Assembly: GCF_007859305.1 (NCBI RefSeq)
Contig: NZ_VOHE01000001.1
Span: forward strand, 372,001 to 436,000
Direction of reading: 5' to 3'
DNA: 64,000 nucleotides
Origin: Luteimonas wenzhouensis
GTDB taxonomy: Bacteria; Pseudomonadota; Gammaproteobacteria; Xanthomonadales; Xanthomonadaceae
The notes below the pieces were generated by a model that did not search any database, was not told the DNA's origin, and saw nothing but the letters and a program-made list of their open reading frames with translations. Positions 24,422-41,200 of the stretch are shown here, one piece after another (the stretch's first letter is position 1; every line of letters begins with the position of its first letter). The position numbers and the translations under genes were made by a program.

Positions 24422-24440
24422 TTTCAACTCAGTATTGAAA
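24422..24440. promoter_or_regulatory. inverted repeat, candidate LysR operator
   Basis: TTTCAA (24422-24427) and TTGAAA (24435-24440) form a perfect inverted repeat with a 7-base spacer, directly before the LysR ATG and 86 bases before the aldo/keto reductase start. LysR boxes are interrupted AT-rich dyads of this kind; this position suits autorepression. Confidence 0.5.
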
Positions 24441-24525
24441 GTGCTTTGCCAGTTTCTCCCTTTTTCGATGGAGCGCAAGCGCGGACAGTGCACTCCCGCC
24501 GCATGGCAGACGCAAGGAATCCCCC

Positions 24526-28831
<4,306 letters not shown>

Positions 28832-29186
28832 CGTATTCGCACGCGCACGCGTGCGGACGCGCCGTCGCATCATTCATCGCTTTCAATGCAGATGGCAAGT
28901 CATTGAAGCGGCGGCGCACGGGCGCGTGCCATCCGCGCTGACACGCCAATCACATCTTTCAACCCGGCACCACGTTCAGGAACGATTCGGGTTTCGCCCC
29001 TTACGGTGCGCGCACTTTTCCCGCCCCATCAACCTGGCGGGTAACCGGCCCGACCCGCGTTGCGCGGACTCCGGAGCCCGGGCGAAAGCGCCGCAGAGTC
29101 GCTGCCCTCCCCAACACGCCATGCCCGGTCATGCCGGCGCTCCTCCGTGGGCGCACGGCCGGGCGCAACGGAGCAAGGAGTTCCCG
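28832..29186. other. 355-base gap between the FadH-like gene and the SleB-like hydrolase
   Basis: No convincing gene. It holds a 12-base palindrome (28844-28855), an imperfect hairpin (arms CGCTTTCAATG at 28878-28888 and CATTGAAGCG at 28901-28910, 12-base loop) in a locally AT-richer segment, and a second stem-loop (CCCGCC 29020-29025 with GGCGGG 29036-29041). None has a T tract. The region probably carries the 3' end of the FadH-like RNA and the promoter of the hydrolase, but I see no clear hexamers. Confidence 0.4.
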
Positions 29187-29642
29187 ATGAAGCTGGACTG
29201 GATCCTGTGGCTCGCCTCGCTGATGTCCCCCGAGGCCGCCGATTCCCTTTGCCTGAGCACAACGCTGTACCTGGAAGCGCGCAACCAGTCCGTGCGCGGC
29301 CAGCAGGCGGTGGCCGAAGTCGCGCTGCGGCGCGAGGAAAGCGGCCTCTGGGGCGACTCGATGTGCGAGGTGGTGACCGCGCGCAAGCAGTTCGCGCCCA
29401 CGATCGTCTCGCCGCGCACGCGCATGCACAACACCCGCGCCTGGGCGCAGGTGGTGGACGTGGCGCTCGAGGCCGAGCAGAACTGGGCGCTGCCGGTGGG
29501 CAAGCGCCGCGAGATCGTCCCCGGCGCGAGCCACTTCATGGCCCATTCGATCGCGAGCCCGAGCTGGCGCTACGCGCACCAGGTCGCGACGATCGGCGAC
29601 CACACCTTCCTCAAGGTGCAGTCGCTCAAGCCCAAGGGCTGA
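29187..29642 (+). CDS. SleB/CwlJ-family cell wall hydrolase
   Basis: The 151-residue protein carries the hydrolase_2 (SleB) domain: LCLSTTLYLEARNQ (about 21-34) with the catalytic-type glutamate, GQQAVAEVALRR, and the C-terminal GASHFMAH. In spore formers this family cleaves cortex peptidoglycan; in proteobacteria it acts as a lytic transglycosylase-like enzyme of unclear role. The N-terminus has a short hydrophobic stretch (LDWILWLASLM) that could be a weak signal or anchor. The start follows AAGGAG with 6-base spacing. It is monocistronic and ends at a strong terminator. Confidence 0.88.
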   Translation: MKLDWILWLASLMSPEAADSLCLSTTLYLEARNQSVRGQQAVAEVALRREESGLWGDSMCEVVTARKQFAPTIVSPRTRMHNTRAWAQVVDVALEAEQNWALPVGKRREIVPGASHFMAHSIASPSWRYAHQVATIGDHTFLKVQSLKPKG

Positions 29643-29670
29643 TCGACCTTATTCCCGCGACGGAACACGC

Positions 29671-29701
29671 AGGGACGGCGCGCAAACGCGCCGTCCCTTT
29701 T
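29671..29701 (+). terminator. terminator of the SleB-like gene
   Basis: A perfect 11-bp stem GGGACGGCGCG (29672-29682) pairs with 29687-29697 around CAAA and continues into TTTT. It also separates the convergent prpE gene, which stops at 29715. Confidence 0.88.
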
Positions 29702-29714
29702 CGTGCCGCAATGC

Positions 29715-31616
29715 TCAGCTTCCCGCCTGCGGCCCGTCCTCCAGCGCGCGCCTGATCTCCTCCAGCGCGGCAGGATCGTCCAGCGTCGACAGGTCGCCCG
29801 GGTCGCGGTGCTCGGCGAGCGCCTGCAGCGAACGCCGCAGCAGCTTGCCCGAGCGCGTCTTTGGCAACGCGCCCACCACGTAGATGCGCGCGGGCCGGGC
29901 CACGCCGCCGAGCTGCTCCACCACCACCTTCTGCATCTGCTCGGCGGTTTCGCCCGGATCGGCGCCGCCGATGCGCTTGAGCGTGGCGAACACGATCGGC
30001 ACCTGGCCCTTGACCTCGTCGTGCACGCCGATCACCGCCGCTTCGGCCACAGCCGGGTGGCTCGACACCGATTCCTCGATCTCGCGCGTGCCCAGGCGGT
30101 GCCCGGCGACGTTGATCACGTCGTCGGTGCGGCCGAGGATGAAGGTGTAGCCGTCCTGGTCGCGGATCGCCCAGTCCAGCGAGCTGTAGAGCAGCTCGCG
30201 GAAGTGGCTGAAGTAGCTGTCGACGAAGCGCTGGTCGTCACCCCATACCGTGGTCATGCAGCCGGGCGGCAACGGCGGCTGGATCACCAGCACGCCCTTC
30301 TCGCCGGCCGGCGCGTCCTCGCCGGTGACCTCGTTGATCACGCGCAGGTGGTAGCCGAGGTTGGGCAGGCCGGGCGAGCCGAGCCGCACCGGTTTCATGT
30401 CGAGGCCGGGCAGCAGGGTGAGCACCGGCCAGCCGGTCTCGGTCTGCCAGTAGTTGTCGATCACCGGCTTGCCGAGCACGTCGGAGATCCAGCGCGCGGT
30501 CGGCTCGTCCAGCGGCTCGCCGGCGAGGAACAGGTGCTCGAACTTCGACAGGTCGCGGTCGGTGATGAACGAGGCGTCGTGCTTCTTGAGCACGCGCAGC
30601 GCGGTCGGCGAGGAGAACATCGTGCGCACGCCGTACTTCTCCACGATCCGCCACCAGATGCCCGGGTCCGGAGAGGTCGGCAGCCCTTCGTACAGGATCG
30701 AGGTGGCGCCGGCGATCAGCGGCCCGTAGACGTTGTAGGAATGGCCCACCACCCAGCCGATGTCGGAGGTGGAGAACATCACCTGGCCGGGGCGGATGTC
30801 GTAGACCGACCACATCGACAGCGCCAGCGCGACCGCGTAGCCGCCCACGTCGCGCTGCACGCCCTTGGGCCTGCCGGTGGTGCCCGAGGTGTAGAGGATG
30901 TAGCTCGGCTCGTTCGATTCCAGCCAGGCCACCGGCACCTGCGCATCCTCGTGGTCGCGGCGCAGGTCGGCGTAGCGCGCGTCGCGCCCCTCGCGCAGCG
31001 GCAGCGGGCCGGCCAACCCGCGATCGACCACAACCACCCGCTCCGGCGGGTGCTGCGCGCGCTCGAGCGCGTCGTTCACCAGCGGCAGGAACGGAATCAC
31101 CTTGCCACCGCGGATGCCCGCGTCCGCGGTCACCAGCACGCGCGGGCGCGCGTCGTCGATGCGCACCGCGAGGTTGTGCGCGGCGAAGCCGCCGAACACC
31201 ACCGAGTGGATCGCGCCGATGCGCGCGCAGGCGAGCATCGCGATCGCCGCGTCGAGCGTGTGCGGCATGTAGATCACGACCCGGTCGCCGCGGCCCACGC
31301 CCTGCGCCTGCAGCACCGCGGCGAAGGTGTTCACCTCGCGGTGCAGCTCGCGGTAGGTGAGCTCGCGCACGCTGTCGGTCTCGGTCGACCAGCCCACCAG
31401 CGCGAGCTGGTCGCCGCGTTCGTCCAGGTGCCGGTCGACCGCGTTGTAGCAGAGGTTGGTCAGCCCGCCGACGAACCAGCTGCGGAACGGCGGCCGGGAA
31501 TAGTCGAGGATGCGATCGGGCTGGCGGTGCCAATGGATGGCCTGCGCCTGCTCCGCCCAGAAGGCTTCAGGCTCCTCGATCGAGCGTCGATACCAGTCTT
31601 CGTACTTCACGACCAT
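29715..31616 (-). CDS. prpE: propionyl-CoA synthetase PrpE
   Basis: Acyl-CoA synthetase of the ANL family, 633 residues. It shows the AMP-binding loop YTSGTTGRPKGV (about 238-249), NYWQTETGWPV (about 393-403), in which GW replaces the GG of acetyl-CoA synthetase, and the C-terminal GRTDDVINVAGHRLGT hinge. PKTRSGKLLRR includes the catalytic lysine that is reversibly acetylated in this family. The GW motif and VEKYGVRTMFSSPTALR favour propionate over acetate as substrate (E. coli PrpE is 628 residues). No prpBCD genes lie nearby, so the methylcitrate cycle would be encoded elsewhere. It is regulated from the promoter with the dyad at 31669-31684. Confidence 0.92.
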   Translation of the reverse strand: MVVKYEDWYRRSIEEPEAFWAEQAQAIHWHRQPDRILDYSRPPFRSWFVGGLTNLCYNAVDRHLDERGDQLALVGWSTETDSVRELTYRELHREVNTFAAVLQAQGVGRGDRVVIYMPHTLDAAIAMLACARIGAIHSVVFGGFAAHNLAVRIDDARPRVLVTADAGIRGGKVIPFLPLVNDALERAQHPPERVVVVDRGLAGPLPLREGRDARYADLRRDHEDAQVPVAWLESNEPSYILYTSGTTGRPKGVQRDVGGYAVALALSMWSVYDIRPGQVMFSTSDIGWVVGHSYNVYGPLIAGATSILYEGLPTSPDPGIWWRIVEKYGVRTMFSSPTALRVLKKHDASFITDRDLSKFEHLFLAGEPLDEPTARWISDVLGKPVIDNYWQTETGWPVLTLLPGLDMKPVRLGSPGLPNLGYHLRVINEVTGEDAPAGEKGVLVIQPPLPPGCMTTVWGDDQRFVDSYFSHFRELLYSSLDWAIRDQDGYTFILGRTDDVINVAGHRLGTREIEESVSSHPAVAEAAVIGVHDEVKGQVPIVFATLKRIGGADPGETAEQMQKVVVEQLGGVARPARIYVVGALPKTRSGKLLRRSLQALAEHRDPGDLSTLDDPAALEEIRRALEDGPQAGS

Positions 31617-31668
31617 GGCTCCACGGAGACATGGCGCGAAGTCTGGACCCGCCCCCGCCGGGGGAGGT

Positions 31669-31708
31669 TAAGACCTTGGTCTTATGCCGGCAAAGCCTTG
31701 CATATCAA
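31669..31708 (-). promoter_or_regulatory. prpE promoter with overlapping operator-like dyad
   Basis: On the minus strand TTGATA (31708-31703) and CATAAG (31686-31681) are 16 bases apart. The -10 overlaps a perfect inverted repeat TAAGACC-TT-GGTCTTA (31669-31684), whose centre is about 60 bases before the prpE ATG. A protein bound there would block polymerase, so repression is the likely mode. Confidence 0.5.
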
Positions 31709-31818
31709 TGGCTTGCGGCGCATCCGACATATTGATCGATCGGCTCAACCGGGTTGATCGAGACGGTCAATACCCGCATTTGCGCAGCCCGGCCAAGTGC
31801 CGGGCGCGCGAGGGAATC

Positions 31819-31847
31819 GCGGAAGGCGCAGCTGCCGCGCCTTCCGC
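31819..31847 (-). terminator. stem-loop after mdh
   Basis: GCGGAAGGCGC (31819-31829) pairs perfectly with GCGCCTTCCGC (31837-31847) around a 7-base loop, 7 bases downstream of the mdh stop. The following minus-strand sequence has few T residues, so termination may be partial. Confidence 0.6.
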
Positions 31848-31853
31848 ATCGGC

Positions 31854-32837
31854 TCACAGCAGGTGGGCAACGCCCGCGCGTTCTTCCTCGAGCTCGGCCA
31901 GGGTCTTGTCGATCGCCTTCTGGCTGAACTCGTCGATCGGCAGGTCGCGCACCAGGGTGTACTCGCCGTTCTCGGTCGTCACCGGGAAGCCGAAGATCAG
32001 GCCCTCGGGGATACCGTAGGAGCCGTCGGACGGGATGCCCATCGTCACCCACTTGCCGTTGCTGCCCAGCGCCCAGTCGCGGATGTGGTCGATCGCCGCG
32101 TTGGCCGCCGAGGCCGCCGACGACAGGCCGCGCGCCTCGATGATCGCCGCGCCGCGCTTGCCCACCTTCGGGATGAACTCGTTGGCGTTCCAGTCGGCGT
32201 CGTTGATCCTGTCCTTGAGCGACTCGCCCTTGACCGTGGCGAAGCGGTAGTCCGGGTACATGGTCGGGCTGTGGTTGCCCCACACCACCAGCTTCTCGAT
32301 GTCGCCCACGGCCACGTTGGCCCTGGCGGCGAGCTGGCTCAGCGCGCGGTTGTGGTCCAGGCGCAGCATGGCGGTGAAGTTCTTCGCCGGCAGGTCCGGC
32401 GCGGACTTCATCGCGATGTAGGCGTTGGTATTGGCCGGGTTGCCGACCACCAGCACCTTGACGTTGCGCGAGGCGACCTTGTTCAGCGCGGCGCCCTGGG
32501 CGGTGAAGATCTTGGCGTTCTCCAGCAGCAGGTCCTTGCGCTCCATGCCGGGGCCGCGCGGGCGCGCGCCGACCAGCAGCGCATAGTCGGCGTCCTTGAA
32601 CGCGACTTCGGGATCATCGGTGCCGACCATGCCGGCCAGCAGCGGGAAGGCGCAGTCCTCGAGCTCCATCATCACGCCCTTGAGGGCGGCCTGGGCCTTC
32701 TCCATCGGCAGCTCGAGCAGCTGCAGGATCACCGGCTGGTCCTTGCCGAGCATCTCGCCCGAGGCGATGCGGAACAGCAGGGCGTAACCAATCTGGCCGG
32801 CGGCGCCGGTGACTGCGACTCGGACGGGAACTTTCAT
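31854..32837 (-). CDS. mdh: malate dehydrogenase
   Basis: NAD-dependent oxidation of malate to oxaloacetate in the citric acid cycle. The 327 residues show the NAD loop [17 protein letters not shown] (about 11-27), the substrate arginine segment [15 protein letters not shown] (about 92) and the catalytic histidine segment [11 protein letters not shown] (about 188). This length and sequence type match the 327-residue bacterial MDH group, distinct from the 312-residue E. coli type. The ATG at 32837 follows AGGAAT 6 bases upstream. Transcribed singly. Confidence 0.97.
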   Translation of the reverse strand: MKVPVRVAVTGAAGQIGYALLFRIASGEMLGKDQPVILQLLELPMEKAQAALKGVMMELEDCAFPLLAGMVGTDDPEVAFKDADYALLVGARPRGPGMERKDLLLENAKIFTAQGAALNKVASRNVKVLVVGNPANTNAYIAMKSAPDLPAKNFTAMLRLDHNRALSQLAARANVAVGDIEKLVVWGNHSPTMYPDYRFATVKGESLKDRINDADWNANEFIPKVGKRGAAIIEARGLSSAASAANAAIDHIRDWALGSNGKWVTMGIPSDGSYGIPEGLIFGFPVTTENGEYTLVRDLPIDEFSQKAIDKTLAELEEERAGVAHLL

Positions 32838-33174
32838 CGGGATTCCTCTTGCGAAGTGGACGGCGGGCGACGCTGGCCCGTCAGATGGAACCGGGTGCGG
32901 CCGCGCGGCCGTCGCGGCAGCGCGACGGCGCCAGGCGCAACGGACGCATGCGATCGGCGCGCCCCCCATCGGCGTGCCCCCCGGCGACGGCGACGCGCGT
33001 GCCTTCCCGTGAGGACGGGCCCGGGCTCGGCACGGCCATGCGGCGGGCGGCTGGGGGCATCGCGGGGGTCTCTTGGGGGGCCGGCGGCAGGCGCCGGCGG
33101 ACCGATGGTGCAGCGCGGAATTCTAGCACGCGGGCCGCGGCGCCACCCCCGCCGCCCCCCCCCGCCGGACAGGC
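32838..33174. other. 337-base gap upstream of mdh
   Basis: No convincing gene: the open frames here have compositional bias but no recognisable protein. A possible minus-strand -10 TAGAAT lies at 33120-33125, about 280 bases before mdh, with no clear -35. A run of ten C residues, seen on the plus strand near 33157, precedes the ppiB stop. The stretch would form a long GC-rich mdh leader. Confidence 0.4.
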
Positions 33175-33669
33175 TCAGGCGGCCAGGATCCGGTTCCACT
33201 CGGCCACGCGATCGGCCTTCGCGGCCAGCACGGCCTCGGCGTCACCTTCGATCCGGATCGAGCGGATGCCGTCGCCCTGGCGGATGGCATCGACCACGTC
33301 CATGCCCTCGGCCACCTTGCCGAACACGGTGTGCTTGCCGTCCAGCCAGTCGGTGCGGATGTGGGTGATGAAGAACTGGCTGCCGTTGGTGTCGGGACCG
33401 GCGTTGGCCATCGACAGCACCCCGCGCTCGTGCGCGACGCCGTTGTCGGTCTCGTCCTCGAAGCGGTAGCCCGGGCCGCCGGTGCCAGTGCCGCGCGGGC
33501 AGCCGCCCTGGATCATGAAGTCGGCGATCACCCGATGGAAGTTCAGGCCGTCGTAGAAGCCGCGCCTGGCCAGGTTGACGAAGTTGGCGACCGTCAGCGG
33601 CGCCTTGTCGGGGTACAGCTCGACCCGGATCGTCCCGCGGTCGGTGTCGAAAATGGCGGACAGGCTCAT
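33175..33669 (-). CDS. ppiB: peptidyl-prolyl cis-trans isomerase B (cyclophilin)
   Basis: Cytoplasmic cyclophilin that accelerates proline isomerisation. The 164 residues (E. coli PpiB 164) show [13 protein letters not shown] (about 44-56) with the catalytic arginine and [22 protein letters not shown] (split as [11 protein letters not shown] and [11 protein letters not shown]; about 96-117), with a tryptophan at the cyclosporin-binding region. No signal peptide, so it is the cytoplasmic type and not PpiA. Divergent from typA. Confidence 0.95.
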   Translation of the reverse strand: MSLSAIFDTDRGTIRVELYPDKAPLTVANFVNLARRGFYDGLNFHRVIADFMIQGGCPRGTGTGGPGYRFEDETDNGVAHERGVLSMANAGPDTNGSQFFITHIRTDWLDGKHTVFGKVAEGMDVVDAIRQGDGIRSIRIEGDAEAVLAAKADRVAEWNRILAA

Positions 33670-33709
33670 TGGTTCAGCTCCAGATGGCCGGAACGGCCGG
33701 CAGGCCCGC

Positions 33710-33715
33710 TATAAT
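33710..33715 (+). promoter_or_regulatory. -10 element of the typA promoter
   Basis: A perfect TATAAT lies 77 bases before the typA start in the typA-ppiB intergenic region. No good -35 is visible at normal spacing. Confidence 0.5.
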
Positions 33716-33791
33716 AGCCGGCTTCCCTTCCGCCCTCCCTGCGCCCTGCCGGCACCCGGCACCGGGTGCGGCCCGCCCGATGCCCGGATCC

Positions 33792-35635
<1,844 letters not shown>

Positions 35636-35639
<4 letters not shown>

Positions 35640-36196
35640 GCCGGGCGCTGTTCCCGGGCTGGCGGCCCGATGCGGCCGGTCGGGAGCAGCTGGCGGCGAT
35701 CCTCGCCCGCCTCCGGGCGGCGTGGCCGGCCGGTGCGCCGCCGCTGCGGCCGCGGCGTCCGGACCAGTGGCATGCCACCCTGTGCTTCCTCGGCCACGAC
35801 ATGGCGCACGTGGTGACCCCGGCCCTGCTCGACGCCTTGGCGGACGTGGCGGCGCGGGTGGCGCCGCATGCGCTGGAGATCGGCCGCCTCGACTACTGGC
35901 CCCGCCCCGGCGTGGTCGTCGCCCTGCCGCGCAACCCGGCGCCGCTCCAGACGCTGTGCGACGCGGTCGACGCCGCCGTGCGCGCCTGCGGCGTCGCCGC
36001 CGCCCAGGCCACTACCCGCCCGCACATCACCCTGGCCCACACCGATCGCGGGCTCGCCGCCACGCCCTGGCTGGCCGGCGTGGACTGCCGCAGCGCGCCG
36101 CTGCGCGTGGACGACTTCGAGCTGCTGGTCAATCCCGGCGGCCGCTACGAACCGCTGGGCCGGTGGCGGCTGTCGGGCGGAGCCGGCGGCAGCTGA
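35636..36196 (+). CDS. thpR: RNA 2',3'-cyclic phosphodiesterase / 2'-5' RNA ligase-like protein
   Basis: Member of the 2H phosphoesterase superfamily, 186 residues. The two HxTL-type motifs are H46-A-T-L and H130-I-T-L, spaced as in ThpR/LigT. E. coli ThpR hydrolyses RNA 2',3'-cyclic phosphate ends and joins 2'-5' linked tRNA halves in vitro; its role in the cell is not settled. The ATG overlaps the typA stop (ATGA), so translation is coupled to typA. The C-terminal ELLVNPGGRYEPLGRWRL is typical of the family. Confidence 0.9.
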
Positions 36197-36274
36197 ACCC
36201 GACCCGCGCCTGCCCATGGACCGGGCGGGGGCGCGATCGCGCCGCGCGGCACTGCCGCCGGGCGCGGGCCCCGC

Positions 36275-37666
<1,392 letters not shown>

Positions 37667-37744
37667 TGCTGCTGCCCGATTGGAGCGCGCATGGTGCGCC
37701 GGATGCTGCGGCGCGTCAATTTCACCTGCAACCGCCGCCGCGGT

Positions 37745-38239
37745 TCAGCGCCGGAATGCGGCGTGCAGCGCCCAGGCGGCGATCAGCACGAACCAGGCCA
37801 GGCTCCACCACGGCATCGACAGGCCGAGGAAGGTCCAGTCCACCGCTCCGCAATCGCCGGTGCCGGTGAGTACCTGGCGGATGAGGCTCGGGGTGTCCAG
37901 GGTCTCGCGCATGAAGGCGAACGGCGCGCCGCAGGCCGGGACCGGCGGCGGGAACAGCTGCAGCCAGACATGGCGCGCGGCGACCCCGATCCCGGCCGCC
38001 GCGGTGGCCAGGGCGAGCACGCCCCAGGCCCGGCGCCCGCCCGCGCCGCGCGGCGCGTGCAGGCCCGCGGCCAGCAGCACCACGCCCAGGGCGGCGAAGG
38101 CGATGCGCTGGAAGATGCACAGCGGGCACGGCTGCAGCCCCCAGGCGAACTGGCTGTAGATCGCGAAGGCGATCAGCGCGAAGCACGCGCCGGCAGCGAT
38201 CAGCATGCGGGCGCGGAACGACCAGGCGAATGGATTCAT
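37745..38239 (-). CDS. dsbB: disulfide bond formation protein DsbB
   Basis: Inner-membrane enzyme that reoxidises DsbA and passes electrons to quinone. The 164 residues form four helices. The two redox pairs are C38-P-L-C41 in the first periplasmic loop and C103/C130 in the second, matching C41/C44 and C104/C130 of E. coli. The quinone-proximal arginine follows in CIFQR. It lies between the DAHP synthase gene and the rplQ terminator, transcribed in the same direction as both; it is likely monocistronic. Confidence 0.95.
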   Translation of the reverse strand: MNPFAWSFRARMLIAAGACFALIAFAIYSQFAWGLQPCPLCIFQRIAFAALGVVLLAAGLHAPRGAGGRRAWGVLALATAAAGIGVAARHVWLQLFPPPVPACGAPFAFMRETLDTPSLIRQVLTGTGDCGAVDWTFLGLSMPWWSLAWFVLIAAWALHAAFRR

Positions 38240-38361
38240 GGGGCCCTGGTGGCGGTGTCGGGAGCGGCATTATCGCCCGCCACCCCGCCACGCACGACCG
38301 CCGGCGCCGGCGAGCGGGCCCGTCGCCGCCTCCTGCCCGGCGAGGCCAGCGCCGGAAACGC

Positions 38362-38388
38362 AAAAGCCCCGGCCGGGGCCGGGGCTTT
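38362..38388 (-). terminator. terminator of the alpha operon after rplQ
   Basis: On the minus strand an 11-bp stem (38378-38388 with 38363-38373) of sequence AAAGCCCCGGC type and a 4-base loop ends in TTTT. It lies 24 bases after rplQ and closes the ribosomal gene block. Confidence 0.9.
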
Positions 38389-38411
38389 CGGGCGGAACGC
38401 GTCGCCGCGGA

Positions 38412-38783
38412 TCAGGCGTCGTTCTGCGGACGGTCCACCAGCTCGACGTAGGCCATCGGCGCGTTGTCGCCGGCGCGGAAACCGCACTTGAGGATGCGCA
38501 GGTAGCCGCCCGGGCGGTTGGCGTAGCGCGGGCCCAGGGTGGTGAACAGGTTGCCCACGGCCACCTTGTCGCGCAGGCGCGAGAAGGCGAGGCGGCGGTT
38601 GGCGACGCTGTCGGTCTTGGCCAGGGTGATCAGCGGCTCGGCGACGCGGCGCAGTTCCTTGGCCTTGGGCAGGGTGGTCTTGATCAGCTCGTGCTTGAAC
38701 AGCGAGGCGGCCATGTTGCTGAGCATCGCCTGGCGGTGGGCGCTGGTCCGGTTGAACTTGCGGCCGGCTTTCTGGTGGCGCAT
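38412..38783 (-). CDS. rplQ: 50S ribosomal protein L17
   Basis: The 123 residues begin [18 protein letters not shown], the invariant family N-terminus that fixes the ATG at 38783. L17 lines the exit-tunnel side of the 50S subunit. Last gene of the alpha operon, 219 bases after rpoA and just before the block terminator. Confidence 0.98.
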   Translation of the reverse strand: MRHQKAGRKFNRTSAHRQAMLSNMAASLFKHELIKTTLPKAKELRRVAEPLITLAKTDSVANRRLAFSRLRDKVAVGNLFTTLGPRYANRPGGYLRILKCGFRAGDNAPMAYVELVDRPQNDA

Positions 38784-39002
38784 GGTCTTGGTTCCTTGCG
38801 GATTGGAAGGTTGAAACCCTGTACGTCTCTGTCGCCGTCCTGGCGCTGAAAGCGGACTGCGGATGGCCCTTGCCGGCATCCCTCGCCGGTCGTGCCGCGG
38901 GCTGGGCCCGTCGGCGCCCGCCGCCAGTGGCGGCGGGTGTACTGCATGGTGCTAACGCGTCGCGCGGGTGGCAGCCGTGCCGCTCCCGCACGCGCTTGCT
39001 TC

Positions 39003-40001
39003 TCAGCCGAGCATGCCGTGGCTGGCGACGCCGGCCGGCGGCCAGTTCTCCAGCTTCATGCCGAGCGACAGGCCACGCTGGGCCAGCACTTCCTTGATCT
39101 CGGTGAGCGACTTCTTGCCCAGGTTCGGGGTCTTGAGCAGCTCGACCTCGGTCTTCTGGATCAGGTCGCCGATGTAGTAGATGCTCTCGGCCTTGAGGCA
39201 GTTGGCCGAACGCACGGTCAGCTCCAGGTCGTCGATCGGGCGCAGCAGGATCGGGTCGACGCCCGGGGCCTGGCTCTTCTGGCCGCCGCGCTCGCGCTGG
39301 GTGAAGTCGCCGAACACCGACAGCTGGTCGGTGAGGATGTCGGCGGCGGTGCGCACGGCTTCCTCGGCGTCGATCGTGCCGTTGGTCTCGATGTCCAGGA
39401 TCAGCTTGTCCAGGTCGGTGCGCTGCTCGACGCGGGCCGCTTCGACCTCGTAGGCCACGCGGCGCACCGGCGAGAACGACGCGTCCAGCATCAGGCGGCC
39501 GATCGCACGGGTCTCCTCGTCGGGACGGCGGCGGGCGGCGGCCGGCTGGTAGCCGAAGCCGCGCTCGATCTTCAGCCGGATGTTGAGCTGGGTGTCCTTG
39601 GTCAGGTGCGCGATCACGTGGTCGGGGTTGAGCACCTCGACGTTGTGGTCGGTCTTGATGTCGGCCGCGGTGACCACGCCCGGCCCGCCCTTGCTCAGGG
39701 TCAGGGTGGCGCTCTCGCCGGTGCCCATGCGGATCGCCACGTCCTTGAGGTTCAGCAGGACCTCGAGCACGTCTTCCTGCAGGCCCTCGATCGTGCTGTA
39801 CTCGTGCAGCACGCCGTCGATCTCGACCTCGGTGATCGCATAGCCGGGGATCGAGGACAGCAGCACGCGCCGCAGCGCGTTGCCGAGGGTATGGCCGTAG
39901 CCACGCTCGAGCGGTTCGATCACGACCTTCGCCCGGTTGCCCGAGAGGCGTTCGATCTGGGGACCACGGGGGCGCAGGACCTGGTTGGCGGTAACTGTCA
40001 T
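39003..40001 (-). CDS. rpoA: RNA polymerase alpha subunit
   Basis: The 332 residues contain the assembly domain (1-235; [19 protein letters not shown] at about 37-55) and the C-terminal domain (about 250-320; [19 protein letters not shown] and [12 protein letters not shown]), which contacts UP elements and activators. The ATG at 40001 gives [13 protein letters not shown]. Gaps of 146 and 219 bases separate it from rpsD and rplQ. Confidence 0.99.
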   Translation of the reverse strand: MTVTANQVLRPRGPQIERLSGNRAKVVIEPLERGYGHTLGNALRRVLLSSIPGYAITEVEIDGVLHEYSTIEGLQEDVLEVLLNLKDVAIRMGTGESATLTLSKGGPGVVTAADIKTDHNVEVLNPDHVIAHLTKDTQLNIRLKIERGFGYQPAAARRRPDEETRAIGRLMLDASFSPVRRVAYEVEAARVEQRTDLDKLILDIETNGTIDAEEAVRTAADILTDQLSVFGDFTQRERGGQKSQAPGVDPILLRPIDDLELTVRSANCLKAESIYYIGDLIQKTEVELLKTPNLGKKSLTEIKEVLAQRGLSLGMKLENWPPAGVASHGMLG

Positions 40002-40147
40002 ATTCGTAGCATCTCCTGCAGGGCCATCGCGCCCGTCGACGCGCCGCCCTGGACGTTTGGAGCCCCTTGCTGCCAAGGGGTGGCCCGTGCGCGGCACGGG
40101 CCGGGGGGAGTTTCGCTGGTGCCGCGGGGGCGACCCGCCGCCAGTCC

Positions 40148-40777
40148 TTACTTCGAGTACAGCTCGACGATCAGCGCTTCGTTGATGTCGGCCGGCAGGT
40201 CGCTGCGATCCGGGACCGCCTTGAACACGCCGCTGAACTTCTTCTGGTCGACCTCGACCCAGGACGGGGTCAGGTCCATGGTCTGGGCGATGTTGAGCGA
40301 TTCCTGCACGCGGAGCTGCTTCTGCGCCTTCTCCGACAGCGCGATCACGTCGCCGGACTTGACCTGGTAGGACGGCAGGTTCACCACCTGCCCGTTCACG
40401 GTCACGCCGCGGTGCGAAACCAGCTGGCGGGCCGAGGGACGGGTCACCGCGAAGCCCATGCGGTAGACCACGTTGTCCAGGCGGGTTTCCAGCAGCTGCA
40501 GCAGGTTCTCGCCGGTGTTGCCCTTCCGGTTCGAGGCCTTCTTGTAGTAGTTGCGGAACTGGCGCTCGAGCAGGCCGTAGATGCGCTTGACCTTCTGCTT
40601 CTCGCGCAGCTGGGTGGCGTAGTCGGACAGCTTGCCGCGGCGCATGGTGGCGCCATGCTGGCCGGGCTTCTGCTCGAGCTTGCACTTGGAGTCGAGCGCG
40701 CGGGCCGGCGACTTGAGCGACAGGTCGACGCCCTCGCGGCGCGCGAGCTTGCAGGTAGGACCGATGTAACGTGCCAT
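40148..40777 (-). CDS. rpsD: 30S ribosomal protein S4
   Basis: S4 nucleates 30S assembly and, in E. coli, represses translation of the alpha operon. The 209 residues begin [16 protein letters not shown] and hold the S4 RNA-binding domain at about 97-160 ([20 protein letters not shown]). Follows rpsK by 15 bases. Only one cysteine (C9) lies near the N-terminus, so it is a non-zinc S4. Confidence 0.98.
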   Translation of the reverse strand: MARYIGPTCKLARREGVDLSLKSPARALDSKCKLEQKPGQHGATMRRGKLSDYATQLREKQKVKRIYGLLERQFRNYYKKASNRKGNTGENLLQLLETRLDNVVYRMGFAVTRPSARQLVSHRGVTVNGQVVNLPSYQVKSGDVIALSEKAQKQLRVQESLNIAQTMDLTPSWVEVDQKKFSGVFKAVPDRSDLPADINEALIVELYSK

Positions 40778-40792
40778 GTGCTTGTCGCCCCC

Positions 40793-41185
40793 TTAGACGC
40801 GGCGCTTCTTCGGCGGACGGCACCCGTTGTGCGGGATCGGCGTCACGTCGACGATATTGGTGATCTTGTAGCCCACGTTGTTCAACGAACGCACGGCCGA
40901 CTCACGGCCCGGGCCCGGGCCCTTGATGCGCACTTCCAGCGACTTCACGCCGTAGTCCAGCGCTTCCTTGCCCGCCTTCTCGGCGGCGACCTGGGCGGCG
41001 AACGGGGTTGACTTGCGCGAGCCGCGGAACCCCGCGCCGCCGGAGGTCGCCCACGCCAGCGCGTTGCCCTGGCGATCGGTGATGGTGACGATGGTGTTGT
41101 TGAACGAAGCGTGGACGTGGGCGATGCCGTCGGTGACGACGCGCTTGACCTTCTTCTTCTGCTTGCCTGCTGCCGGCTTGGCCAT
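40793..41185 (-). CDS. rpsK: 30S ribosomal protein S11
   Basis: S11 lies on the 30S platform near the mRNA exit. The 130 residues show [18 protein letters not shown] and the C-terminal basic tail [11 protein letters not shown]. Starts 15 bases after the rpsM stop. Confidence 0.98.
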   Translation of the reverse strand: MAKPAAGKQKKKVKRVVTDGIAHVHASFNNTIVTITDRQGNALAWATSGGAGFRGSRKSTPFAAQVAAEKAGKEALDYGVKSLEVRIKGPGPGRESAVRSLNNVGYKITNIVDVTPIPHNGCRPPKKRRV

Positions 41186-41200
41186 GTTGGTTGTCCTCGT

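Noticed and set aside
28844..28855. 12-base palindrome CGCACGCGTGCG after the FadH-like gene
   Set aside because: Simple CG-rich palindromes are frequent in this base composition, and it has no T tract or promoter association.
32881..33129. 82-codon open frame on the minus strand in the mdh leader
   Set aside because: Rich in Pro/Arg/Ala with no recognisable domain and no ribosome binding site; most likely spurious in high-GC sequence.
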